64,000 bases of DNA from Crambe crambe (lineage: Eukaryota; Porifera; Demospongiae; Poecilosclerida; Crambeidae), in assembly GCA_963924555.1 (NCBI GenBank), contig OZ004586.1:1364001-1428000 (forward strand), read 5' to 3'. A program made the translations under genes and the position numbers. A model generated the notes under the pieces. The model saw only the letters and a program-made list of their open reading frames with translations, had not been told where the DNA came from and ran no database searches. Numbering within the stretch: position 1 is the first letter of the stretch; each line of letters opens with the position of its first letter. Below, one piece after another: positions 50,697-62,616 of this stretch.

Positions 50697-53600
50697 TCAA
50701 AAAACATAAAAGAATGATATCAATGATAACAAAAGGGTATAAATATATTGCATGCACTTAACTATCAACATAATTTGACAATAAAGTATTGCAATATAGA
50801 AGATAAGAAATATACTAAACAATATGATGAAATAAGGTGTCAACAGAATTATTTGATTGATAATATTCATCTTAGCAAAATCAAAAGGAAGTGTATAAAA
50901 GTAATAGTGGGCATTCTTATGAGTTACTTCAATTACATACACACATAATAGCAACACATCTTGAAGGTAAGTATTCGTCAAGAAGTAGAGATAGACTCTA
51001 GCCAAGAATGGGACAAGAGGTTTAAAACACCAGCAAATGCATACACGCAGAATGTGAATAATATTCACAATGTTTAAAATCACTGAGCTCAATAGAACTA
51101 GAATAACATCAATACGAATTGAAATTGATGCTACATTTAGACAAAAACAGATAGGAGGATATTTAAAAAATTTATACCAATAATTTATACGTGTCCATTC
51201 CAGCTGCTGTGTATATGGAAAGAGGTTGTTTTTCAATAGCATACCCAAGGGATCGTTGTTGTTAATGACTTCTAGTTCTTTTCTTGAAGACGCTACAGGT
51301 TGAGTAAGATCTGATCCAATGTCATGGCTTCTTGTATTTGTTGGAAAACAATTAAAAGGTGAAACAAAAGTGTAATATAAAACATTTGTGACCACTATAG
51401 GTAATACTCTTAAGATTGGACTTACAAAGCAAATATGAAGATATTTATATCGTGGTACTAATAACAAACAACATATCCCGTACTTCTCAAATTTGTGAGC
51501 TGAATTATTATGAATGATGTAGTTCATTACATATTCTAGATAGTCAAGTCCCTCGGAATAGTTCCCAGAGTTAAGAGTAGCCAATCCAATGAAGTATGAA
51601 ATATTAACCCTGTGAAGCTCAGAGTTTGGGGGTAATTTCTTTAATGCATGCATACCTAGTTTAACAACTTCTGTGTAGTTTTGCTTCTTGTTAAGTAGGT
51701 CAAGGAGGTAAATTATCCTATCTGGGTGATTATCAGGACCAATATCTATAAGAGCTTGAGCCACAGATTCATATAACATGTAAGCTTTGTTTGCTAGTTC
51801 ATTTTCTTGTAAAAATGATATTAGATTATGAATAAACTCCATATGCTGATAGACTTCGTGACTCTGTAATTTTAACACATTTGGCAATAAAGACACAATA
51901 TCTTTTAATACTTTCTTAGCAGCATCTTTTTTATATAATTTTTTATAAATTTGATTCAAACGCAGTAATACTTCAAAACTCGTGAATAAATTAAGATTCT
52001 CTACTGTTACCGATAAGTTGTAGAAATACGCAGCTTTTTCATAATCATTGCCTAGGTAATGGTACTCCCCTAGATCGATATATGAACAATGAGTCCCATT
52101 TTTGCACTTTTCCAGTGATCGTTGTGAGAAATTCAGAGCATATTTATAATGCTGAATAGCATGTTCATGCTCTCCTACAAGTGTATAAAGTTCACCGACA
52201 AGCACTTGAATTCTAACATAGTATGATACTTGTTCAAACTGAGGAGGGGGCTTGAAAGATCCTACTGTTGCAGCATAGTCACCATACAAGACTAAAGCTT
52301 TTTCTGCTGAATGGCTTGTCCATTTGAGTTTAATAAGTTTGTAAACCAAGTTTAAGTATTCAAGACCTGTTTCTGTGTCTGGAAAGTCTTTTCTGTTAAG
52401 ATGTATTAAACAAGCAGCACTAATTTGGATAATCTGCAGCAGTTCATCAGAAGAAAATCTACAAGCTAAATATCCAGTATCAAGTGCATTAACTATAGCT
52501 GCTATGTTAAAATATATGACATTATGTTTTTTCATATCCTTGATCAACTGTAGAAAATTATGCCGCTCAGTGTCAAGAATAGATATAGACTTCATGTATG
52601 AAGGTGTTTTAAAGTCATTAGAAGCAGCATGCAATGCTCCAAAGTAGTACTTCTGAAAATTAGCAGTAAATGTAACTATTTCTTCACTATAATTAGAAGT
52701 AGCTTCTTTATGGAGTTTAAGGAAAAATTCCCTTATTAAGCGATGAAAGTGATAACGATCATTACGTCCTTGATATTCGAGCAAAGACCTCTGTACTAGA
52801 ACTTCTACAGCATCATTAATAATATTCTCAACTTCAGCATTTGAGTTGGCCTGAATAAATCCATGCTTTAGAACAGATATATATGCTTCTTTATCAAATG
52901 ATCCAGGGAAATTGGCTAGAAGTTTTCCAATCATCTTTTCATTAGTGCTCAAATAATTGTATGATAAACTGAAAGATGCATTGATCTGTTCTTTTTTTGG
53001 AAGTTGTTTGGGGCTGAGAGTTGGAATTGGCTGCTTTTTAAGCTTTGCTATGATAGCTCCAGTGCCAGCTATATCAGGCAGTTGTAAAAGTGAGCCTATA
53101 ATTAGTAAAGCTAAAGGAACTTTCCCTGTTAGTTCAGCGATCTCTTCTTTCTCAGAAGCAGTTAGTGTGATCCTCATTGGAGCTTTGAACTGCAGCAAGT
53201 CACAAGCAGCTTTAGTACTCAGTGTGTCCAACTTATATTGCTCAAAATTACTAGTGTCTAAAGTTGCCTCACGACTGGTCATTAGGAATTTGACATAATG
53301 AGAGTTCTTGATTACCTTTTTTATAGCATCCTGTAACTCTTCTTTTTGATAATGTAAGCTTTCATCACAATTATCCAATATAATCAATGTGTAAAAATAC
53401 CTTTCCCTCGCCCAACGCAAAAGCCTATCAAATGTAATGGCCTTATCGTGTACATTGGAACTATCAAGTACTTTTTCAGCCAAAATTTGCTTAATTTTCT
53501 CTCTTGGGAATTCATCTAAATTAACATAATGTACTATATATCCACGTTTTAGCATAAGATGCCCGATATGAATAGCCAAAGTTGACTTCCCAAATCCTGG

Positions 53601-54735
53601 AGAACCAATGACACTAACTATCCTTGTTTTAGAGTCAAACCATCCAGCTATAGTGTTCATTGCATCATCTCGGCCAGTAAAGTGGTCAGAAGGATAAGGA
53701 AGACTTTTGGAGCTCTCCATGTTAACATAATACATTATTGAAGGATAGCACATATAAAGAGCAACGCCTACCACTAATAATAATATTATGGCCAGACACT
53801 TGATTAGCATACCTAATGTATTCATGACAAAAATATTCATGAGACAGAAAAACCACAAGATTGAAATAATCTAGTGAACTCACCACATCTGTGGTTTGGA
53901 GTATTCAAGCTCTGCTCTTGCTCAGTATCAATGTTTGTCTCATGGTTAATGTCAGGAGAACCTGCTCTCTGCTGTTGTAAAGAAGGCACTAGAGGAGGAG
54001 ATCGTGAGTTTGTTAAAGGAGCAGAAAAAAACAACAAACAAAATAAACAAACATGTCAAGTCAAGTTGAGAACAGAGGGTCTGGGTAGTGGTATAAGAAG
54101 GATGATTATAGGGACTATCGATGTGGGGTTATGACCACTCCAAGTGTGCCTTGGGTATGCCTCCCTCCCACCTCCTGGCAGGGATTATCATGAATTGCAT
54201 GTGATGTTTCAGTTGAGATTATGTCATAATTATGACAAGTGGTTAGCTATGTACCTTGTGGGATACTGTCGGCAAGTCCTGTCTGACCGATTTTTCCAAG
54301 TGCTGTCTTTAAACTATTCCAACTGGGTTCACCACTCTGCTCCATCACTTTATCTTCCTTATTGAGCCATGCAGCGACCATATCCTCACACAAATGCTCC
54401 ATATTCCTTAGCTTGGGGTAGGAGAGTCCCAATGCCCCACCCAATTTCTTTAAGTCCCTTTTATCCAAATTTTTTAGAAATTGAATAACTTCAAAGTGGT
54501 CGTCCATTGTTAATATTATTGCTACATAAAAAAAGGTAATTTTTGTAACAGCTAAGCAAGTGAATTACCAGACTGTTGCTCAACTATACTCACCAGGTCC
54601 TGGATTCATTTCAATATCACCAGCCAGTATCAGTAACAAGGGGATGACCACTTGGCTACCACTAAAATGGACTCCATCATCTCTTCTTTGTAGATACACA
54701 CTTCCAACACCCTTCCAGCGATGGGATCGAGCCAT
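50697..54735 (-). CDS. Receptor gene D: 2A-like leader / Death / TM / NB-ARC / TPR / C-terminal multi-TM
   Basis: Minus-strand exons 54735-54594, 54521-54255, 53988-53884, 53812-50697; 3,630 bases, 1,209 residues, phases consistent. Exon 1 encodes 47 residues with a hydrophobic stretch (VVIPLLLILA) and the 2A-like motif GDIEMNPGP. Exon 2 is a Death domain (residues about 53-135; FLKNLDKRDLKKLGGALGLS ... SWNSLKTALGKIGQ). Exon 3 is a short Ser/Gln linker. Exon 4 opens with a TM helix (CLAIILLLVVGVALYMCY, about 177-194), then NB-ARC: HFTGRDDAM, P-loop GSPGFGKST (about 241-249), LIILDNCDE, LMTSREA, TGKVPLALL, RYHFHRLIREF. The TPR region has CKNGTHC before GEYHYLGNDYEKAAYFYNLS, plus sequon GNYSEG. 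About four hydrophobic segments end the protein. The 71-base intron 53883-53813 contains stops, so splicing is needed. A tract ending TTTGCAG just before the ATG suggests an upstream noncoding exon. Function is inferred: innate sensor or cell-death ATPase at a membrane. Confidence 0.87.
54595..54639 (-). other. 2A-like ribosome-skipping motif in exon 1 of gene D
   Basis: Codons for LLLILAGDIEMNPGP end exon 1, with the exon boundary one base after the final Pro codon. The tail fits the 2A consensus D(V/I)ExNPG^P, where the ribosome skips the Gly-Pro bond. The upstream Leu/Ile run fits the usual hydrophobic context. Activity is not shown by sequence alone. Confidence 0.85.
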
Positions 54736-55140
54736 ATTCACTCTGCAAACACAGCTAGCTAAGATTAATGACATCAAGTGAATAGGCTATTATAGATAAA
54801 AGCTGGACTTCACAGTAGCCTAAACACACAATTAGCTAAATAGCTACTCAATGAACTTTCAAATATAGGCTTACTGTAACTATAACGCAGTAAGGTAAAG
54901 GGGTAGCCTGGTATGGCATAATGATGCTAGTAAGTCACTTCTTCCTGCATTCATTACTTACATATGGGTCTTGATGATCACAACTTGCTAGATTGATCTC
55001 TTATGTTCACACCTGTGGCTGTGATAAAAAGTTCTGGTCAGAGCCAGGAATCAATCTGTTGACTTTAGCTAGCTGGTGGTTACCTTAGAGATAAACAAGT
55101 AGTCATGTGACTATAGCTAGAGCTATGAATAATAGCTAGT
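54736..55140. other. 5' flank of receptor gene D
   Basis: No coding signal. Parts recur upstream of gene E (about 61840-62200) and beside pseudogene F (about 57115-57290), for example TGATGATCACAACTTGCTAG and GATTGATCTC, which marks it as part of the duplicated unit. The promoter of D should lie here. Confidence 0.6.
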
Positions 55141-55247
55141 TAATTCATGATTTTCTTGGACTCAGGGTGCCAGGATCCAGAGGGGGAGCTGAACATATTG
55201 TGTTCAGCTACCCCTCTGGATCCTGAGTCCAAGAAAATCACGAATTA
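55141..55247. repeat. Near-perfect palindrome at a duplication junction
   Basis: Left arm 55141-55197 and right arm 55200-55247 are inverted copies (GATTTTCTTGGACTCAGG against CCTGAGTCCAAGAAAATC; GGATCCAGAGGGG and GAGCTGAACA against TGTTCAGC and CCCCTCTGGATCC). The left arm has a 6-base extra (GTGCCA). Only a few bases separate the arms. Single-arm versions occur near 57281 and 62206-62263. Confidence 0.9.
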
Positions 55248-55439
55248 AGATCAATAGCGCTATATAGCCCATGTCATAATCATTGGTTTTGTTGATTACA
55301 GCAGTTGCTTGCAATTTCTGAGTCTCAATAACGTACAATAATAATTATTACAAAACTGAGAAAAAAAATATGATAACAACAATAATTATGATGATAAATA
55401 ACAAAAATACGTTTATTGTAATAAAATTGTAAGGAAGGA

Positions 55440-57095
55440 TATAAAAATAAAAATGGGCATTCTTATAAATTACTTCAATTACATGCACACATAAGAACAC
55501 ATCTTGAAGGTAAGTATTTACGTATCAAGAAGTAGAGATAGATTCTAGCTAAGAATGGGACAAGAGGTTTAAAACAAAAGAAAATGCAAACACGTAAAAT
55601 ATAAATAAAATGTACAATACATAAAATCTCCAAGCTCAATAGAAGTAAAGCAAGATCAATACGAATTAAAATTGATACTGCTTTCAGATAAAGGAGGAAA
55701 TTTTATAATTTTCTGTAGCCACATCCATTGCAGCTGCTGTGGATTTGGAAAGAACCCGTTTGTCAACAGCACACCCAAGGGGTTGTTGTTATTAATAATT
55801 CTTTTCTTGAAGATAGTACAACATGAGTAAGTTGTGATCCAATGTCATGGCTACTTGCTGGAAGACAATTAAAAGGTATAGCAAAAGTGAGATATGCTAT
55901 ACCTTATATGCTCACTATAAGTGATGCTATTGATTTAAAAAGAAAAACCAAACTGAACATCTGTGACCACTCTAGAAGTAGGGCTTACGAAGCATGCGTA
56001 AAGGTATTTATAGCGTGGTGCTAACAGCAAACAACATTTCCAGTACTTTAAAAGACGATGAAGAAGTATGAATCATGTAGTTCATTACATATTCTAGATA
56101 GTCAAGTCCTTCAGAAATAGTTCCCAGAGTGAAAAGTAGCCAATCCAATGAAGTATGAAATATTAACCTTGTGATGTTCATTGTGTTCAGGTAAGTTATT
56201 TAATATAAATTGCATTCAAATGAATTAATATTTCAAGCTTCGTGAATAAAGTAAGATTCTCTACTGTTAATGATAAGTTGTAGAAATGCATAGCTAGCAT
56301 TTTCAAAATCATTGCCTAGGTAATGGTAATTCCTTAGATCGATAATTATATGAACAATGATTCTCACTCTCACATTCTTTCAGTGATCGTCGTGTGAATT
56401 TCAGAGCATATTGATAATGCTGAATAGAACATTTATGCTGGAAAATGGGCTAGAAGTTTTCCAATCATCTTTTCATTAGTGCTCAGATAAACTGAAAGAT
56501 GCATTGATCTGTTTGTTTCTTGGAAGTTATTTGGGGCTGAGAGTTGGAATTGGCTGGTTTTTAAGCTCTGCTATGATAGCTAGCTCCATATCAGGCAGTT
56601 GTAAAAGTGAACCTATTATTAGTAAAGCTAAAGGAACTTTCCCTGTCTGTTCAGCAATCTCTTCTTTCTCAGAAGCAGTTAGTGTGATCTTCATTGGAGC
56701 TTTGAACTGTAGCAAGTCACAAGCAGCTTTAGTATTCAGTGCACAACTGGTCATTAGGAATTTCACAGTAGCATCTTATAACTCTTCTTTTTGATAGTGC
56801 AAGCTTTCACCAATATTACTCATGTATTAAGATTCCTTTCCCTGGCCCAACGCAAAAGCCTATCAAGGCCTTATTATGTTATCATGACAAAAATATTCAT
56901 GAGACAAAGAAAATCACAAGATTGGTAAACTCACCATATTTGTGTCTTGGAGTATTCAAGCTCGTCTCATCGTAAATGTAGGGAGAACATGCTCTTAATT
57001 CCATCTGTGATAGAGAAGGCACTATAGGGGGGCAAGAAGAGTTCAGATTGAGCACAGAGGGTGTGGGCAGTGGTGATTTGAATGGGGGGACCACA
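55440..57095 (-). pseudogene. Receptor pseudogene F (decayed D/E-type copy)
   Basis: Segments match genes D and E in order: 3' flank and C-terminal TM region (55440-56000), TPR region (56050-56440), then a deletion that jumps to the winged-helix/NB-ARC part (56440-56840), then the start of the TM exon and the linker exon (56885-57065). Frameshifts and stops are frequent and most of NB-ARC, including the P-loop, is missing; the longest frames are 79 and 96 codons. The Death and 2A exons are not found upstream. A short readable piece is TGKVPLALLIIGSLLQLPDM. Confidence 0.88.
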
Positions 57096-57429
57096 GTCAG
57101 AGTATATGGGGTTATGCAACTAGCTAGATTAGTCTCTATGTTTCACACCTGTGATAAATTCTTGTCTGAGCCAAGGAACAAAGAAAGTTCTGTGACTTTA
57201 TATATAGCTACCTTAGCTAGCTAGCTATAGAGATAAAATGTCATGTGACTAGCTAGATCAGCAAATTAGCTAGTTTATGATTTTCTTGGACTCTAATTAT
57301 TGTATAGCTGGGAATCATGAAATTTTGACTAAACATTATGAAAATGGAATAGCTAATATTGACTAGTACCCACACACAAGGTGAGCATACTTTATTATTC
57401 AAGCAGCTGATGGATAAGAGTCAATTTCG

Positions 57430-57730
57430 TCAAGCTTGTAGACGTCAGTCCCAGACGATCCCCATGCGATGCCAGCACAAAGATATGAAAAAAGTATCTC
57501 AACATGTCTTTGAATGCCAGGTGACCCATGCATGAGTGTGAGTGGCTCTCATGATCCAGTGACCTGTTCATTGCTTGTGAAGGGAATGTTCATGAGTTGG
57601 TGGTATCTAAGTTCAAAGGTAACTAGTTCATGTTCATGCAGAAGAACTTTGATAGACAGCTTTCTTCGTAATACCATCAGTTTGGGGAATCAACTGTTGT
57701 AGAGCACTAAGATCAATAGCGCTATAGCTA
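57430..57730 (+). pseudogene. Relic of the 3' end of ATG9, beside gene E
   Basis: Matches the last two ATG9 exons with gaps: CCCAGACGAT and GCGATGCC, ATATGAAAAAAGTATCT (ATG9 ATATGAAGAAAGTATCT), AACTTTGATAGACAGC, CATCAGTTTGGGGAATCAAC, and AAGATCAATAGCGCTATA, which in ATG9 spans the stop codon. Deletions break the frame. It lies downstream of gene E on the opposite strand, the same relation intact ATG9 has to gene D. Confidence 0.82.
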
Positions 57731-57777
57731 ATCACATAGAAAGCTTTTTGACTGATATGGTCATAAATGCTGAACCA

Positions 57778-60700
57778 TTATAAGATAAATTGAAACAATA
57801 TACATACGACAATAAAGACAATACATACGATAATAAAGATAATACATATGATAATAAAGACAATAAATAATATGATGAAAAAAATATATAAAATTAATAT
57901 ATTAATGTTTATTGTAATAAAATTGTAAGGAAGTATATAAGAATAAAAAATGGTGTTCTTATAAGTTACTTCAATTACATGCACACATAATAGCAACACA
58001 TCTTGAAGGTAAGTATTTATCATGAAGTAGAAATAGATTCTAGCTAAGAATGGGACAAGAGGCTCAAAACGATAGCAAATGCACTTGCACAGAATGTGAA
58101 TAAAAACTACTATGTGGAAAATCACCAAGCTCAATAAAAGTACAGTAGGATAAATACGAATTAAAATTGATGCTGTATTCAGAAAAAAACACACAGGAGG
58201 ATATTTTATAATTTTTGACCAATTTATGTTTAGTTGCAGCTGCTGTGGTGTATGTAAAAAGAAGTTGTTTTTTAATAGCACACCAAAGGGGTTGCTATCA
58301 ATGACTTCTAGTTCTTTTCTCGAAGACGGTACAGCATGAGTAAGTTCTGATCCAGTGCTACTTGTTTGAAAGCAATAAAAAGGTGAAACAAAAATGTAAT
58401 ATATGACATTTGTGACTACTATATTATTATGTAATACTCTTGGTTTAAAAGGCAAAACAAAACTTAAATATAAAATATTCGTGACCACTCTTGAAGTGGG
58501 ACTTATAAAGCATGTATGAAGGTAATTATATCGTATTGCTAACAACCAACAACATGTCCAGTGGTCAGATTCGTGAAAAGATGAAGGATTTTGAATGATA
58601 TAGTTTAGCACATATTCTAAATAGTCAAGTCCTTCAGAATAGTTCCCAGAGTGAAAAGTAGCCAATCCAATAAAGTATGAAAGCTTAGCCTTAACAATTT
58701 CGTGATGCTTATAGTGTGCTGGTAATTTCTTTAATGCAGGAATACCTATTTTAAGAGCTTCTGCATATTTTCCCTCCTGAACAAGTAGGTAAAGCATGTG
58801 GATGACATTGATTATCCTACCTGGGTGATCATCAATACCAATGTCTACAATAACTTGAGCTGCACATTCCAATAACATGTCACTTTCAATCCTTAGTTTA
58901 TTTTCTTGTAAACATGATATTAGATTATAAATGCACTGCATATGCTGATAGACTTCATAACTCTGTAATTTTGATACATTTGGCAATAGCGACACAATAT
59001 CTTTTAATGATTTTTCAGCAGCATCTTCTTGATTTAATTTTTTATAAATTCGATTCAAAATTGGTAATATATCAAGTGTTTTGAATAAATCAAGATTCTC
59101 TACTGTTAATGACAAGTTGTAGAAATATGCAGCCTTTTCAAAATCATTACCTAGGTAATGGTAAACCCCTAGATCTCTATATGAACAATGAGTCACATTT
59201 TCACACCTTTCCAGAGATCGTCGTGAGAATTTCAGAGCATATTTATAAAGCTGAATAGAACGTTCATGCTCTCCTACAAGTGAATAAAGTTTACTGACAA
59301 GTATTTGAATTCTAACATAGTTTGATACTAGTTCAAATTGAGGAGGGGGCTTGAAAGAATCAACAATCGCATCATAGTCACCATATAAGACTAAAGCCTC
59401 TTCTGCTGAATGGCTTGTCAATTTGAGATTAATAAGTTCATAAATGAACTTCAAGTATATCTCTTCCATTCCCGTGACATTAAATTTTGTATCAACATTT
59501 TGTAAAAAGCTGTGAAGATAAGCAGCACTAACTTGGATAATCTGCAATATATCATCAGAAGAAAATCTACAAGCTAAATATCCAGTATCAAGAGCATTAA
59601 CTATAGCTGCTATGTTGAAATGTTTGACATTATATGTCTTCATATCCTTGATCAACTGTAGAAAATTATGCTGCTCAGTATCAAGAATAGATACAGACTT
59701 CATGTATGAAGGTGTTTTAAAGTCATTAGAAGCAGCATGCAATACTCCAAAGTAGTACTTCTGAAAATTAGCAGTGAATGTAATTATTTCTTCACTATAA
59801 TTAGAAGCAGTTTCTTTATGCAGTTTAAGGAAAAATTCCCTTATTAAGTGATGAAAGTGAAAACGATCATTGCGTCTTTGATATTCAAGCAAGGACCTCT
59901 GTACTAAAACTTTTACAGCAGCATTAATAATATTCTCAACTTCAGCATTCGAGTCTGCCTGGATAAATCTATGCTTTAGAACAGACATGTATGCTTCTTT
60001 ATCAAATGATCCAGGGAAATTGGATAAGATTTTTCCAATCATCTTTTCATTAGTGTTCAGATAGCTATATGATAAACTGAAAGATGCATTGATCTGTTCA
60101 TTTCTTGGAAGTTGTTTGGGGCTGAGAGTTGGAATTGGCTGTTTTTTAAGCTCTGCTATGATAGCTCCAGTCCCAGCTGTATCAGGAAGTTGTAAAAGTG
60201 AGCCTATTATTAGCAAAGCTAGAGGAACTTTCCCTGTTAATTCAGCAATCTCTTCTTTCTCAGAAGCAGTTAGTGTGATCCTCATTGGAGCTTTGAACTG
60301 CAGCAAGTCACAAGCAGCTTTAGTACTCAGTGCGTCTAGCTTATATTGCTCAAAGTTACTAGTAAGCATTATTGCCTCACGACTAGTCATTAGGAATTTG
60401 ACAGTATGAGAGTTCTTGAGTACCTTTTCTATAGCATCTTGCAACTCTTCTTTTTGATAGTGTAAGCTTTCATCACAATTATCCAATATTATTAATGTGT
60501 AAAAATATCTTTCTCTAGCCCAATGCAAAAGTGTATCAAATGTAATGGTTTTGTCGTATAAATTGGAACTTTTTAGTACTTTTTCAGCTAAAATTTGTTT
60601 GATTTTCTTTCTTGGGAATTCATCTAAATTAACATAATGCACTATATATCCACGTTTTAGCATAAGATGCCCAATATGAATAGCCAAAGTTGACTTCCCA

Positions 60701-61836
60701 AATCCTGGAGAACCAATGACACTAACTATCCTTCTTTCAGAGTCAAACCATCCAGCTATAGTGTTCATTGCATCATCTCGGCCATTGAAGTGGTCAGAAG
60801 GATAAGGAAGACTTTTTGAGCTCTCCATGTTAACATAATACATTATTGTAGGATAGTACATAAAAAGAGCAACGCCTACCACTAATATGGCCAGATACTT
60901 GATTAGCATACCTAATGTATTCATGACAAAAATATTCACGAGACAAAAAAACCACAAGATTGACTCACCACATTTGTGTTTTGGAGTATTCAAGCTCTGC
61001 TCTTGCTCAGTATCAAGGTTTATCTCAGAAGAACATTTTCTCTGCTGTTGTGGAGCTGATAAAGAAGGCACTAGAGGAGGAGATTGTGAGTCTATCAAAA
61101 GAGAGGGGCAAAAAAGATACCATAAATCAGTGCAAGTTGAGCACAGAGGGTCTGGGCAGTGGTGTAGGAAGATGATTTTGAATGGGGGGACAACTATCAG
61201 AGTATGTGGGGTTATGACCACATAACTAGCATGCAAGTGCACCATCTAAGGAGATCTGGGGCACTCCCCCCAAGGGAAATTTTGATTCGCAATCTGAGAG
61301 GGATTGGCTAGCTAGCTACTGATGGTTTATGTTGCAAGTGGCTATAGCTACCTTGCATGATAATGTTAGACTCAGCAAGTCCTGTCTGACCAATTTTTTT
61401 GAGTGCTGTTTTTAAACTATTCCAACTGGGTTCACCGCTCTGCTCTATCACTTCATCTTCCTTATTGAGCCATGCAGCAATCATGTCCTCACACAATGAC
61501 TCCATATTCCTTAGCTTGGGGTAGGAGAGTCCCAGTGCCCCACCCAAACTGGTCAAATCCTTCTTATTCAAATTTTTCAGAAATTGAACAACTCTGAAGT
61601 GGTCTTTCATTGTTAATAATATTGCTACATAAAAAAGAATAAAGTTTTGTAACAGCTATAGCTAGTGAAGCACCAGACGCTCAACTATGCTCACCAGGTC
61701 CTGGATTCATTTCAATATCACCAGCCAGTATCAGTAACAAGGGGATGATCACTTGACTACCACTATAATGGACACCATCATCTCTTCTTCGCAGATACAT
61801 ACTTCCAACACCCTTCCAGTAGTGGGATTGAGCCAT
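57778..61836 (-). CDS. Receptor gene E: 2A-like leader / Death / TM / NB-ARC / TPR / C-terminal multi-TM
   Basis: Minus-strand exons 61836-61695, 61624-61352, 61070-60969, 60911-57778; 3,651 bases, 1,216 residues. A close paralogue of D throughout. Exon 1 encodes a 47-residue leader ending LAGDIEMNPGP. Exon 2 is a Death domain (FLKNLNKKDLTSLGGALGLS, SWNSLKTALKKIGQ). Exon 4 gives the TM helix (YLAILVVGVALFMYYP) and NB-ARC: P-loop GSPGFGKST, LIILDNCDE, LMTSREA, TGKVPLALL, and RFHFHHLIREF. The TPR region has CENVTHC before GVYHYLGNDFEKAAYFYNLS, and GNYSEG. C-terminal helices are Ile-rich and end in a repetitive run of Ile, Phe and Val. The last intron (60968-60912) is 57 bases with no in-frame stop, so unspliced RNA would add 19 residues. 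An alternative exon 3 acceptor at about 61091 also keeps frame. An upstream ATG at 61245 lies in an intron and is rejected. Function is inferred as for D. Confidence 0.87.
61696..61740 (-). other. 2A-like ribosome-skipping motif in exon 1 of gene E
   Basis: Encodes LLLILAGDIEMNPGP at the end of exon 1, identical to gene D although the leader before it has several substitutions (for example SHYWKGVGSMYLRRRDD in place of SHRWKGVGSVYLQRRDD). Confidence 0.85.
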
Positions 61837-62369
61837 ATTCACTCTGTAAAAACAGCTAGCTAAGATTAACAGCATAAAGTGAATTAGCTAGCTATAGAAA
61901 AGCTGGACTTTGAAGTAGCTAGCTAGCTAAGTACTCAACCAGGTGACTTTGGCCATACTAAAACACAGAAAGCTAAAGGATGCTGTTAGCAAGTTAGAGC
62001 AACCACTTCTTCGTGCATGGATTCATTTATAACTTACATAATTATGGGTTTTGATGATCACAACTTGCTAGATTGATCTCTGTTTCACAGTTGTGGCTGT
62101 GATAAGTTCTTATTCAGAGCCAAAAGTTCTGTGCTGTGACTTTATGGTGGAGTCATGTGACTAACATCAGCAGCTATGAATAATAATAGCTATAGTGTAT
62201 GAATTATGATTTTGGACTCATGCAGGGGTGCCAGCCTGCCAGGATCCAGAGGGGTAGCTGATAGTCTTAAAGGGGACTGTGGGAAATCATATGGTGAAAT
62301 TTGACTATATAAAACATGTTGCATGCACTGAATAAATTAATGGTAGCAGTGACTGGAACCATGCAACAT
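61837..62369. other. 5' flank of receptor gene E
   Basis: No coding signal. It shares blocks with the 5' flank of gene D (GATGATCACAACTTGCTAGA; GGATCCAGAGGGGTAGCTGA near 62243). It is part of the duplicated unit and probably holds the promoter of E. Confidence 0.55.
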
Positions 62370-62545
62370 ATGAGATTCACCCACTCATATCCCTCAATTA
62401 CATAACCCCCAGGAGTTAATTACACCAACACCAATGTAGAGTCACTGAGGGAACACTTCCAGACCTATCATGTTCAGCAATACCATGCAGTGGTCATCAC
62501 GGGAGTGGGTTCTCAAATTCCAAGGGATGGCTGAAGGACAAACAG
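62370..62545 (+). pseudogene. Second relic of ATG9, beside gene G
   Basis: Matches the penultimate ATG9 exon with deletions: CACCCACTCATATCCCTCAA, TTACATA, CCCCCAGGAGTTAATTA, ATACCATGCAGTGGTC, GGGAGTGGGTTCTC and AAGGGATGGCTGAAGGA, all in ATG9 order. The frame is lost. Confidence 0.8.
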
Positions 62546-62616
62546 CGATATAATGATCAGTTAGAGGAGTTAACTGCTGCTGCAACATAATCAATTCCTT
62601 CAATTTATAAAAATAC

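Noticed and set aside
60969..61245. Extended N-terminus of gene E starting at an ATG at 61245
   Set aside because: The added residues come from the intron between the Death and linker exons; exon phases, D/E comparison and the 2A/Death exons give a better start at 61836.
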